Shown here: piece by piece, positions 50,106 to 61,070 of the stretch
Layout of the letters: each line of letters starts with the position of its first letter
Position numbering within the stretch: position 1 is the first letter of the stretch
Origin: Straminergon stramineum
Lineage: Eukaryota; Streptophyta; Bryopsida; Hypnales; Calliergonaceae
DNA: 64,000 nt
Direction of reading: 5' to 3'
Assembly: GCA_963920665.1 (NCBI GenBank)
Contig: OY987265.1
Coordinates: 14,575,001 to 14,639,000, forward strand
The notes under the pieces: model-generated
What the model saw: only the letters and a program-made list of their open reading frames with translations
Databases searched by the model: none
Told to the model about the DNA's origin: nothing
Position numbers and translations under genes: made by a program

Positions 50106-51800
50106 AAACCCAAAAAACGGGAAAGGAAAACCATAATGAAAGTACAATTAAAATAAATCCTAAGCACATACGAAAATTAAGGAGCAAATAATGGAATTAT
50201 TTAAAAAGAGTAACTATGCAGAATTTTAAAAAATGGGAAAAAATAGGGGTAGAAAATGAGTGGAAAAAAAATTACATATTCATAATTATATGCCTTACTC
50301 AAATAAAGATTAGGGTGGTAGATTTGAACAAGGTACAATTCATGTAAGTAACTAAGTTCTAATTTATTCCCACATTTCATATTTTTTTATTCCACCATCT
50401 ACATTTTTTTCCAATGTTTCTTTTTTTTGCCACCCACTACATAATTTTCCACCTACTTCTTTATGTTGAACTGTTAGTCTATATTTGTTTCCCCCCCTAT
50501 TGTTTTTCCCCTGACCCATATTAGTTTTACCCCCCTCTTCCACCATTTTTTTCAACTATAACTTTATGTAGTTTTAGGGCTTCTTCATTACTTCTCTTCA
50601 ATTCTAGAATGATTTTGGGTAGTACTTCTTCTATTATTTTATTTCTTTAGAGTTTAGGGTCATGTGAACTTGGTACATCTCGTAAAAGTACATTTTTGCT
50701 GTTCATATGGCTTCCCTATAGAAGAAGTGATTTGGAAATTGATGAAACAATCATATTAGTTATTTAGTGATGTTGTTTTTGTATAAGCGATTGTAATGTG
50801 TCATTTACAATTAGAATGAATAGTATTAGCTAGGTATGATAGTCCTTAATTCATCGTAATAATTTTAATTTTCTTATATTATCAAATTTATAGTAATAAG
50901 TACAATATATTTGGTGATGATGAATTCCAAGGGTTTAGGGTCACTTCCATCATTTTGGGCCTTCATCATACAATATGATGTCGAAATTACATCACAAAAT
51001 AATTAATTTCAAATATGTACTACGCATATCTTTTTGATTTAGGATAATTAATATTTGATTTACGGACCTCATGTACTTTGGTAATGATGTTTTGTATCAT
51101 TCTTTGAGGTCCTAAAATATAATAGCATTTCATGTAGAAGTTTAGGGTACATACATGGGTTTATTTTTATAGGTCATTGTCCAAGAACTCAATCACCTTA
51201 AATAAATTATATGTAGATCACTCTAGTAGTCTTATTTTGAAATTCGTGAGAGTCACTTGATTATGTAATGACTTGTATATAAAGTCTTTGTGAGGGTGAA
51301 TTACTAGGAGTTGAGCTTTGAAAATGGAAAAAAATGATGTACACAAAAATTATGGGAAAATGAGAACAAGGCTTTTGTGCATAGAAATGTAATGCTTGTG
51401 TGCATTTTTGAATTTCAATGCAAACAATCATCATAATTTGGGCCACAATGGGATAACCTTGCTTCCACTTGTTGCACAAGTGAGTACTTCATCTTATGAG
51501 TACTTAAATTTTTGTGATCATTTTACGTGGTAGTGTCTAGTAATTTCAAACCCTTGACCAATTATTCCTCCATAACTAAGGAAATGATGAATGAGTATGA
51601 AATTCTAAGTGAATTAATCCCCCCTCCTAATTGTAAGCAAGGGATAACTCACTAATGACCCCCTTACTAATTGCAAGGAAGGGGTAACAAATTGATCCCC
51701 CCTCCTTTCATTCTTACCATGGGTGAAGTCATCATGACCCGTCCATTGGGGGTCTAGTCGTCCTAACAGACTGTCAGTCTGCCCTCCCAGTCGGCGGCGC
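50106..51800. other. AT-rich intergenic DNA
   Basis: No gene seen. A C-rich duplication occurs near 51620-51705 (CCCCCTCCTAATTGTAAGCA followed by similar words). Confidence 0.4.
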
Positions 51801-51994
51801 CATGAGTGGAGGCCTCCACGCTGATTTCGCACTCCAGTGCGATCCATTTTTCTCCCATCGGAGTTGGCGGCATGGGTCTCTTCTCCTCTCTCTTGCAACT
51901 ACTTTGTTTTGGCCTCCGTCTTCCTCCTGTTCCTCTCTTCCCTCCACTCCCGTGCGTGTGTTTCAGTTTTGCATTTTAGTGTTGGGAGTCATTT

Positions 51995-52965
51995 TTGTTG
52001 TACATTTCAGTGTCTTCGGTAGCTCTTGACGTACGTCCACGTAGTCTACAGGAGAGTTGGATAGTTGCAGTTGTCTGCGCCTTCATCTTCGGAGTTGGAC
52101 TTGTTGCGCGCCTTGGATCTAGGATACTTGGAGGTGCCTTCATCGGGAGGAAGTTGAAGTGGAGATGTGCAGTCACTATAAGTTTAGATTTCCTGTCTTC
52201 GTTTCTAGCTTACTTTGCAGCATTGACTATATTTTTTGTCTGCATTCAGGGAGTTCAAAGTTGGGCAAGGTCCTCCGGGGTAATAACTGTGTATGCAAGG
52301 ATTTAAGGGATAGTCTTGAAATGCATTGAATCACAGTAGGGAAAGCATTATAAGTTGGATGTGTTTGCTCTTTTGGACCTACTTCATTGTTGTTAAAGAA
52401 ACATGAATACTAGGTTGCATTGTCTTCAATTGCACTAGTCTTGCTTCAACAGCAATAGTGCTATGACAATGCTGTCTTGTTGATTGTAGGAGGCGAAGTT
52501 ATTTCTGTTGAGTGACTGTATTTTGTGCCAGCATTGGAGATTGAAAGAGAACATCAATTTTGTATTGCTAGAGGATGCACGGCCAATATGCAAGAGATGT
52601 CCTTGTAGTTTAAATATATTAGGTGCGAATTCGTCTCCCTCCAATTTCATTCCATTCAAGTGTAAGTTGCTATCATTTAGTATATACGAATTTTGAACAG
52701 AAGAGTACAATTGTCTTTGATGGAGTCAGTATGCACATTGTGGTGGTTAACTATGATTCTGTAGATTCTTTGTCACTTATTGCGCAATGAAATGGATTTG
52801 CAGTCTCCAGGATTCCTTGTTTCACTGTGAAATTTGATTCTAGGAGAAGAGGGTGTCGGCCATTTCCACCAAATTTGGAGCGGGAATGGGAAGAGTGCAT
52901 AGTGATGTCAACATCTTCACCACCACCCGAAAACCCAAATGATTGGACCAACTCGTAAGTTCTTG
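51995..52965 (+). CDS. exons of an unrecognised membrane protein
   Basis: Three segments join in phase. Segment 1 ends at 52279 (SWIVAVVCAFIFGVGLVARL and FLSSFLAYFAALTIFFVCIQ, two membrane-spanning stretches). Segment 2 is 52490 to about 52670 (LFLLSDCILCQHWRLKEN, then ICKRCPC). Segment 3 runs from about 52803 to a strong donor (TGGACCAACTC-GTAAGTTC) near 52953 (FSRIPCFTVKFDSRRRGCRP, then FPPNLEREWEECIVM). The one-base/two-base phase between segments 2 and 3 makes a continuous frame. The first exon and any exon after 52953 are not located. The 51802-52029 stretch upstream is GC-richer and may hold the promoter or first exon. The next coding block on this strand is the ParB-like locus, so segment 3 might instead be its 5' exon. 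Family unknown. Confidence 0.45.
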
Positions 52966-53218
52966 CCTCTGTCGCGGTATTTGTATTTGTAATATGTATT
53001 GGCTAGGAAATGGCTCCAAGATTTCCTTCCTAGTATGATCCATCAGTTGGATATACGCATTAAAACTAAGCTCATGTATAAGGTCGGAGTTGGTTTGTTG
53101 CGGATTAGGTAGAAAAGTGCACGCCCGCATGCCATTTGTAATGCCCTGGAATACCAAATCATAAGGTCCCTAGTAATGCAGTCTAATTTGAAATAGTCAA
53201 TTTTCCCCTAAAACCATT

Positions 53219-53550
53219 CATCGGGAGAACTCTTGATGAAAGTGGACTAGGAAAATGCAATACATTGTCACTGCGAGATCACTTCATTGTGAAATAACCC
53301 TAAAACCCTAATTATGAAATTGGTATTCTAATTGCTGCCAACAACTATTTAGCAAGTAGACCACTGGGAGATCTCCCGATAAAAACAAAAGCAAGAGTAA
53401 GTGATGAAACTCACTGAACATAAGTATTATCGGGAGATCTCCCGATAGATTGCAAGCGATTTTAGCTCACGAGAAAAAATATGCGGAGAAACAAGTGAAT
53501 AAAGTTTTTAAAGCAGAGCAACTAAAGAAAACATCGGGAGATCTCTTGAT
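53219..53550. repeat. palindrome family A, scattered copies upstream of second locus
   Basis: Consensus ATCGGGAGATCTCCCGAT. Copies at 53219-53238 (diverged), 53363-53380, 53429-53446 (perfect) and 53533-53550 (ATCGGGAGATCTCTTGAT). Confidence 0.9.
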
Positions 53551-53653
53551 GGAAAACACTACAATTAGAGTGACTCCTTCCTCAGCACATAAGAACCCTA
53601 AAATTGCGAAACAAATTTAGGGTCATAATTACCCTTCAGGTTTAGGCCGATTC

Positions 53654-53818
53654 ATCGGGAGATCTCCCGATGCCAACTTTGATTTATCAAGGATGTGAAT
53701 GCAACGGGAGATCTCCCGATGCCAACTTTGAATTATCCAGGATGTGAATGCAATGGGAGATCTCCTGATGCTAGCTTTGATTTGTCAAGGATGTGATTGC
53801 AATGGGAGATCTCCCGGT
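53654..53818 (+). repeat. palindrome family A, 49-bp tandem array
   Basis: Four copies start at 53654 (perfect), 53703, 53752 and 53801, exactly 49 bases apart. The spacer reads GCCAACTTTGATTTATCAAG then GATGTGAATGCA with few changes. Two further weaker copies follow at 53915-53932 and about 53971-53990. Confidence 0.95.
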
Positions 53819-55557
53819 ATCTTCTTTTAATTCGACAGCTTGATGTGATTTCCTGTAGAATAAATTCCCGAATAGAATTACTAGTAGTCGAGTATCGGGA
53901 AAATACATAGGATCATTGGGAGATCTCCTGATACAGAAGGTGTTGAGTTTACACTCAATTCCTAGTGATCCGTTAAGAGATTTCCCAATGAAATTATGAT
54001 TATCACAGATGGTCCAAATAATTCTTGACATGTTTTTTTGTTTGAATGATGGATGGAGATGAGAAGTTAAGGAACAATGCCTACAACAATAAGGCGATGA
54101 GTCTAAGAAACGCAAAGCTGTCGAAAAAGAAAGAGACAATCAATCTAATATATTTTTATCTTATTGCGCAAAGTGAATATAAAAAAAGAACTCCCTACGA
54201 GCCTTTCACCTATAAAATTGTTCAAGTTTTGCAATAGCTGGGTGCATTCGTATCAGTATCATGGTGATAACTTTCCAGGAGCAGTGTTCCAATGCGACCA
54301 GAAAGTCTCAGCGTGGGGCCTTGAGTGGATTGAGGAGGAAGAGGCAACGGTCATCATATGCCCGAAGCTTACATTCATCGATAAAGGTCACATGACAAAG
54401 GGATTAGCTATCTTAGAGCTACAAGGTCTGGATAACGCCACAATCCTCGTTATTATCAAAGAAATGGTTTCCAAGACTGATGAACGAAGGAATTATGGTT
54501 TGATTCTAGACTACGCCACTAGGGATTTTGACATGTGCGAGAGTATTACGCGGAAGGGGATTTTAGAGAAACCAGATGGAACCCACTTCTGGACTCTTCA
54601 AGAGATGAAGAATGAGTGGGACATTCTGGATGAGACCAGGCAACAACCGAAGCTAACTACTGCACCCACACGTCCAAAGCCCTCTCCCAGCAAGAAGGGA
54701 AAGAAGCGGAAAGCCATTGCCGGAGGACCAGGAGATGAAGTGGTGGAGGAGCCAGTGGGCAAGGGTAAGGGAAAAAAGAAGCCGAAGGCTGTAAAGCTGA
54801 CATTGCATCGCGCCGTGAACATGACAAACGTTGAGGTCGGGAAGCTCGAGCTTGATGAGATTAAAGAAATAAACAAGTTGTACAACCAGGTTTTCAAGCC
54901 AATGTACAAATGGGAGAAGAAGCCACTCGCCAATGCAAAAGGTGAATTCCTGCAAGTGCACTACAAGAACCTTTACAAGGCTCCTCCTGGCATACTGGTG
55001 TATAGAGGAATTGAGCCCCAACGCCTCAAGGGAATCAAGAATCCGATTCTCTTTGATGCCGACTATCATTCTAAGAACCGATACATTATTGTCCTACCTC
55101 TAAAGAGAGGACCATACTAGATGGACAATGTTGTGGAATTCTGGGATTCTTGTCTGAAGAAGGAAAGTTTGACTGCCAAATCCCATTACTACATTATTGC
55201 CTTATTGGTGGTCAGCACATAGTGCAAGCGCACCGGGAGTTGGTTGAGTCACGACATATCTCCGAAGCTGATAAGCAGTTGGCCTCAACGTTCAACATAA
55301 TTCCGATTTGGGAACCATACTCCACCAAGAAGAATGATATCATGCATCTCTCCAAGATGATGAACCAGAACATTGTTGGTAAACAGAAGGAGCAGAGTTT
55401 CTCTAAGCAACTTGTGTACACTTGAATAAAGTGGAAGGATATGGGTAGCCCGATGCTAGCGTATGGAGGTCGAACGCACTCTGTAGAGTACAATGTAAGC
55501 GTGACTCACAAAATGTCGAATAATTGTACCTTCTTTTTCTGTTGCCTATGCTTAGCC

Positions 55558-55765
55558 ATCGAGAGATCTTTGGATGCCTCCGGATTTCTAGTCCTCTTTG
55601 ATGAAGTTGAGATTCCTCTTATTCGTCACAATACGGGCTTATATTGGACAATCAACGGGAGATCTCCCAATAGATTCGGAACAATGCTTTAAGTGACGCT
55701 ATTGAGAGATAGAGCACTGGTTACTCCCTGAACCCCAAAAGTGAACCAACAAGAGATCTCCCCAT
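55558..55765. repeat. palindrome family A, intronic copies
   Basis: 55558-55575 (diverged), 55654-55671 (AACGGGAGATCTCCCAAT) and 55748-55765 (diverged), all inside the presumed intron after SVEYN. Another copy at 57602-57619 (ATCGAGAGATCTCCCGAT) lies in the next presumed intron. Confidence 0.8.
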
Positions 55766-58167
55766 GTTGTTCAGATTTACGTACTCTACAAGTTTTCGAA
55801 GACGTCGATTGTTAATAGTTACATTTTTCATGTGTAGGATTTCTATTCGGTGATGTCTACAATTTTCATGGGATTCAAGAACCCTGCCCGGACTTGAGAA
55901 TTCGTCTTCTCTTCATGGAAAATGACAAAGATATGCAACGGTGGATCCAGATTGATAGAGATTTTCTCATGGAAAAGCTTCCTGATGGGAATGGTCCCAA
56001 ATTGAAAAGTAGAAGGAAACCGCTAAACTATAGTGACTACAAGCCCTTGTATGGACTTTGCAACAAGGACATCAACTATTTGGTGGAGCAAGTTGAGAAT
56101 GCAACTATATGCATGAAGAAAACATCGCTCAATGTGGACGATTTTGGGTAGCCATTGATGCCTCTCCTTGTTGCAGCAACTCGAGAGAAGAAGGTAAGGG
56201 CCATGAAGAACGAGCTCATGTGCCATTATAGGCAACATCCTCTTCCGAGCAAGAAGCCGGACTACATTCCATACACTGCCGGACAATGGGATGAGTTTGC
56301 GGTGGAGAAAAAAATAACCCAGAAGCAGATTGAATGGTAGGTGGATAAGAGCATCGCAACGGAACTTGGAAAGGTATGGTTGGAAGAGCGAACAAGGGCA
56401 CTGAACAAAACATGTGACCCCGACGAGTGTCCAAATTCAGTGAAAAGGATGTGGGAGTCGTTCATGAATGACCATGCAGAAGAAACAAACAAGGCTGCCG
56501 TGTCCCAGGATTTCGCAAATGAATACCTCTGCAAAGTCATGGATGAGAAGAATTGGGACATTACGAAGATTCTTACAAACGCCTCTGTGAAAGCATGGCA
56601 TGGTGAAGGGAAAACCCACATGTATTTCTGGTTTCTCTTTGAGGTCACATTTGCTGGAGCGCGTGCAAAATACTTCGAGTACCACAAGTTGAAGCGCTTG
56701 TTTGATGCCCTCGAATACAAGGACACAAGTCAACAGATTATGAGAGCATGATCGCCAGCGGTTCTTATTACGGATGCCGCTGGATTTCACGATGTCCTCA
56801 CACATTTAAAGAAGCGTCAAGATGAGTGTAAGGCTCGAATCTGGGACTGGCATGTGATAAATTACATTCCGCATGTGGGGGATGGCTTCCCTCGTCCCAT
56901 TGCTGGTGCAAATTACAATGTGTTCCTTGTCTTCCTCTTCGCCCACGACCAAATCCAAGGCTCAATGAGTAGCTTCAACAGCTTCTTTTCGGGCACATAA
57001 GAAATTCCAGCTGTGTATTTGTCTAGGGACATGGAGGAAGTCAATACTTTGTATAGGCGCCCTATTATGCTGTGGTTCTCTATCTCTGCGGCACATGAAA
57101 TTTTTTCTAGCCACATCTCTGAGAATATGGTTATTGTGAATGTGAATGGTGGTCCAGAGTTCACGTTTTTTGGACTCGTAAGTCCTCATTCGTATTCTTC
57201 TTGCGTGATAGTGTATTCTTTAGAGTCTTGGTAGTGCACTAACTTGTGCTTGTTCAAATCTGACAAGCTACGGCGAATAAGGTACTCGAAGTCGTTGATG
57301 ACTCCGAGACATAATCGAAAGCATTGTTGGTCGCGAGGCAAATTTGGGACGAGTTGCACATGCAAGGAGATGAGGAAATGGAAGAGGATGAAGAGGATCC
57401 CGCATCGAAGCAGTCTACAGGTTATGGAGATGAAACAGATGAAGGTCCTCAAGAACCTCCACCACCACAGAAAGACAACGAGGTTGTAGATGTTTCTGAT
57501 GAAGATGACGAAAGTAGCTCTCATAGTTCAGAGGAGACAGAGTTTGAATGCACACCCTCGACCACACCTGTCGTCCGAAAGGTTAGTTACCAGAGGGAAC
57601 CATCGAGAGATCTCCCGATGGCAATTCGTCTTTTTCCATTTTTTAGGGGGCTTACATAAGAAGATCTAATGAATTTTCGTCCTTCCAAGAGAAGTCCGTA
57701 GAACCATTGCGACCAAGCCAAGACTTGCAACCGTCGTCTATACCAAGTGCCTCACAGAAGAGGTTTACAAAGCGAACTGTTGAGGAGAAGTCGGGTACAT
57801 TGAAGGCGAGAAAGATGTCGGACACCAAATCGCTTGAGTGGAAGTCAAGTCACTAGGCGGAGATTAGGACCAAGAGAAGGCTGGATATCCAGCTAAGTAA
57901 TTCCGACAATGCCAACCATGTACCCTCTGCTGCAATGCTGCGTCGAAAGAAGCCCACCCCAAACGTCTCCTCCTCTATGTCGACTAGGGCTAAGGATGTT
58001 GCTATAGGGACTCCAGAAGCTAGCCAAGCGGCGGTTCTTCTTCTTACCTGTTCAGAAGAACATACTGCTACAAGTGAGCAAGTGGTGCAGGTGCTTACCG
58101 CACTTCTTCGCACCAAAGCTCATTGTCTACGTGATGAACTCCCGCGAGAGGAGATGCGCAATGATGC

Positions 58168-58694
58168 AACGGGAGATCTCCCGATGCCTACTGACTGAGA
58201 CGTTACTCAGTCGTGAAGAAGCAGAGAAAATTCAGATGTGGGGGGATGCATCGGGAGATCTCCCGATGGATCCTCATCGAGACGTTACTCCCAATCGACA
58301 AGAGAGAGAAGAGGCGCAGATGGGGGTGGGAGCATCGGGAGATCTCCGGATGGCTAATGACCCATAAGACATTGGCAATCTTGAGATGACAGAGAAGGTG
58401 CAGGTAGTGGGGGTTGGAGTTGGAGATTTCCTGATGGATCCTAACCAAGATGTTACTCCCGATCGAGAAGAGAGAGTGGAGGCGCAGATGGGGGTTGATG
58501 CATTGGGAGATCTCCAGATGGGTAATGACCCATACAACATTCGTGATCTATAGGAGACAAAGAAGGCGCAGGCGAGGTGGGGGGTCGGGTGGAGCAGGAG
58601 ATCTCCCAATGCATATAGTTTAGGATTTGAGCCTTTGTCCCCTAGTGACGTCAACAATTAAGTTGGATGGAGGTGCATCGGGAGATCTCCCGGT
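58168..58694 (+). repeat. palindrome family A, about 84-bp array partly in coding frame
   Basis: Seven copies start at 58168, 58250 (perfect), 58334, 58418, 58502, 58594 and 58677 (spacings 82, 84, 84, 84, 92, 83). In the local frame each unit encodes ASGDLPM or a variant, followed by words like DPHRDVTPNRQEREEAQMGV. Unit length is divisible by three in the middle of the array, so it grew as protein repeat as well as DNA repeat. Confidence 0.9.
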
Positions 58695-59182
58695 GTCTCA
58701 GGTCAAAGGTGGAACATCTAATGCCAAAATTGCTGCCAACATTTTGGAGGATACTCTAGTAGACCTGAGGCAAATGGGTCCAAAGGCTGGCACAGTGAAG
58801 GTGAATCAATTCGTAGCTATTCCGCAGGCTAGACTGACTTACGTAGAGAGACTCTCTATAAGGAATAGGTTTAAGGATCTTGTTGATTTGCCAAGTCACC
58901 ATGCACATGTTACCTGCGATCCCACGAGTAAATCTTCTCGTGACATTCAGGCCGCGTGGAAGGCCACGAGTTTTATGTATCAAAGCATTGTTGATATTGC
59001 CTCTGACCATATACCGTAGGCAACAGAGGAGGAGATCTTTGAATCTGGGGCTACCTCGCCTTCCAAGGTAAATGAAGCAGAAGTGAATCGGATTGGAGAG
59101 GACAACACCAAAGATGCTTGAGGTGACATCTTGTGTATCTTTAGGGATTTGATTTCAATTGAATACCGATTTCGGTGGACTT

Positions 59183-59869
59183 ATGTCTAACTTGGCTATG
59201 GTATTATGTATTGCAAATTGTCCTGGTCCTTCGATGATGGAACCGGGGACACCCAAAAAGGTACCTCACCGAAACTATATAGTGATTTTGGACTTGAATG
59301 GAGTTATCCTTCACAGGTCGTATTTCCGTAATAAACTTCATGTTGAGCGTCCGCCGGGTGTCACGACCTTCCTTAATTGGTTGCGTGGAAAAGCGGAAGT
59401 TGCATTCTGGAGCAGTGTAACTCCTCGAAACATCAACAACTTGTTAGACATTGTCCTTGCAAATGCTTCCTTTGGTCGTGGGGATGTAATTTGTCTAGAT
59501 CAAGAGGCATGTACGAAGACCAAGTACAAGGCCCCAACTACACTACATAAGCCAATCTTTCTAAAGGATCTTATGATTTTTGCGCGGGCTACTGGTTTAT
59601 TGACACTAGACAACATTCTGCTAATTGACGACAGTCCAGTAAAGAACGTCATGAATGATCCACACAATGTTGTTTTTCCTGAGTCCTTTTGCGGTGATTC
59701 CAATGACAACTACCTTCATATGCAATTGATCCCTTGGCTTGATGGTCTTTTTAAGTCAAATGAGAAGGTGCTAGTGTATGTGAAGAATAACCCGCTTTTT
59801 GGCAGACAGCAGGGTGTCGACCCATTATCCAATGAGGGCTTCGCAATCATTACCGGAATAATGCGTTGA
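59183..59869 (+). CDS. FCP1/NIF-type HAD phosphatase-like protein
   Basis: The frame is open from 59159, but the first ATG is at 59183, giving 228 residues; an upstream exon is possible. HAD-superfamily FCP1 homology is clear: motif I region YIVILDLNGVIL, motif II region VAFWSSVTPRNI, a Lys in PIFLKDL, and motif IV LLIDDSP followed by NDPHNVVF. FCP1/SCP enzymes dephosphorylate the RNA polymerase II tail using DxDxT/V; here the second Asp is Asn (DLNGV), a variant seen in some plant members, so catalysis is uncertain. No stop or frameshift interrupts the gene, in contrast to the locus just upstream. Family-A palindromes lie on both sides (58677 and 59891). Confidence 0.75.
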   Translation: MSNLAMVLCIANCPGPSMMEPGTPKKVPHRNYIVILDLNGVILHRSYFRNKLHVERPPGVTTFLNWLRGKAEVAFWSSVTPRNINNLLDIVLANASFGRGDVICLDQEACTKTKYKAPTTLHKPIFLKDLMIFARATGLLTLDNILLIDDSPVKNVMNDPHNVVFPESFCGDSNDNYLHMQLIPWLDGLFKSNEKVLVYVKNNPLFGRQQGVDPLSNEGFAIITGIMR

Positions 59870-59890
59870 TCCCTGTTTTCCTCAGGCTTC

Positions 59891-59908
59891 ATTGGGAGAT
59901 CTCCCGTT
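59891..59908. repeat. palindrome family A, copy 3' of phosphatase
   Basis: ATTGGGAGATCTCCCGTT, 21 bases after the phosphatase stop codon. Confidence 0.85.
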
Positions 59909-60366
59909 ATTGTAAATTCTGATGTAAAACATTGACACTGTACATAGGCCTCAGTACATATTGATAATGAGATTGTAAATAATTGCACTTTTACACCAAC
60001 TATAACGGAGAGGACTGTCAATGAGATTGTAAATAATTGTATTTTCCATCTAGTGTGAATTGCATATTACTTGTTAATAAATGTAAAGTAATTGCACTTT
60101 TACACTCATTGTGAATTGCATTTGTGTTTTTCTCCTCAAATTTATGTTTTATTTGTATTCCATCCAGAGATTTTTTCCCGTGCACGTCATTCCTTAGCTA
60201 TTCTTTACATTTCTTGTACAAAGATACTTAAATGGCGGATAGTTTCCAGAATATACTTGTAATTCGTAGTTTACCTCTACAACATTCCATTTGAGAAATG
60301 GTGAGTTTTCCCTATTTTCAGCCAGTACTAGAAATGGTTCTCCGGAGTTCTGTCTATTCTTACTTC

Positions 60367-60561
60367 ATCGGAAGATCTCCCGTTTCTTATAGGTGTTGAA
60401 AAATGTGATTGTCCACTCTTACTTCATCCAGAGATCTCCCATTGTTAGAAGGTGTTGAGCAATGCGATTGTCCACTGTCATTTCATCGGAAGATCTCCCA
60501 GTGCTGACAGGTTCTTCATGAACTGAGTATCCTGAGGAGCTTCATCGGGAGATCTCCTGTT
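60367..60561 (+). repeat. palindrome family A, 59-bp tandem array
   Basis: Four copies start at 60367, 60426, 60485 and 60544, exactly 59 bases apart. The spacer (AGGTGTTGAAAAATG / CGATTGTCCACT / TACTTC words) is unrelated to those of the 49-bp and 84-bp arrays. Confidence 0.95.
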
Positions 60562-60593
60562 GTTTTGAGGTTTTCCTTATCTGATGAGTTTGG

Positions 60594-61070
60594 TTGACGC
60601 AAAAGGCGGTTCTCGTTGTTCTTACAAGTGCTTTATGCGTGGAAGGCGATGTTTTGGATCTTCCTCGGAGAATCATCGTACTTGTTGGTTTTCGTGTCTT
60701 TCTTAAACAATTGGTTGAAGATACTCACTGTGGGTTGTATTCTTCCATAAATGTTCTTGCCGTGGCAGCGCTTTTGCAGCGTCTTCTCCCATGGAGTATT
60801 TTGAAGAGTTTCCTCTATATTGTTGGTCGGGACAACCCTAAGAAGAATGACCCCTATCCAAACCGTGGTGAATTACTGAAGTTTATCTTAGGTAGCCCTA
60901 GAGAGCACAACATTCTTTGGAATCAAACTATAGTTCTACTTGAGTTAGATCCTCTTAAGTGGCCACATGCTCATGTGGTAGGACCCTCCATGTTTGCGAG
61001 GGATGATCTTCTTCTTTTGAGATGGGAGCGTCCGTGCTATGGAGTAAAGGAGCTAATTGCTCAGACTTAA
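60594..61070 (+). other. open frame, possible exon, family unknown
   Basis: An open frame of 158 codons with no ATG near its beginning (it opens at a TTG), so it would have to be an internal or terminal exon. It has protein-like content (DLPRRIIVLVGFRVFLKQLV, KNDPYPNRGELLKFILGSPR, ELDPLKWPHAHVVGPSMF). No family recognised. It starts about 30 bases after the 59-bp palindrome array and may be the tail of the palindrome-associated locus. Confidence 0.4.

Larger units (their letters stand above)
54164..59121 (+). pseudogene. second ParB-like / methyltransferase-like locus, decayed
   Basis: First block 54164-55120 has no ATG at its edge, so it probably begins at a splice acceptor; it carries YHGDNFPGAVFQCDQKV, WTLQEMKNEWDILDETRQ and a Lys-rich linker. 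After a TAG and a frameshift near 55200 comes a ParB-like motif (CLIGGQHIVQAHRELVES). An intron (about 55495-55836) holds three family-A palindromes. From about 55837 to 57177 one frame runs with stops at 56149, 56338, 56749 and 56998 (NYSDYKPLYGLCNKDINYLV; AVLITDAAGFHDVL; RRPIMLWFSISAAHEIF; ENMVIVNVNGGPEFTFFGL). The last two resemble a degenerate methyltransferase C-terminal motif, continued as VLEVVDDSET near 57280. An acidic region, an intron with a palindrome (57602), a basic Ser-rich region and a palindrome-encoded repeat follow, then a tail to 59121. The domain order mirrors the 36.7-43.4 kb gene, but direct residue similarity is low. Confidence 0.5.

Noticed and set aside
49854..50187. 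Several overlapping open frames on both strands rich in Lys/Gly or Phe/Pro
   Set aside because: They are a by-product of the purine-rich minisatellite and lack any protein-like complexity.
53654..53818. CRISPR-like array
   Set aside because: Spacers are near-identical tandem-repeat sequence rather than unique, and the context is an intron-containing nuclear genome.
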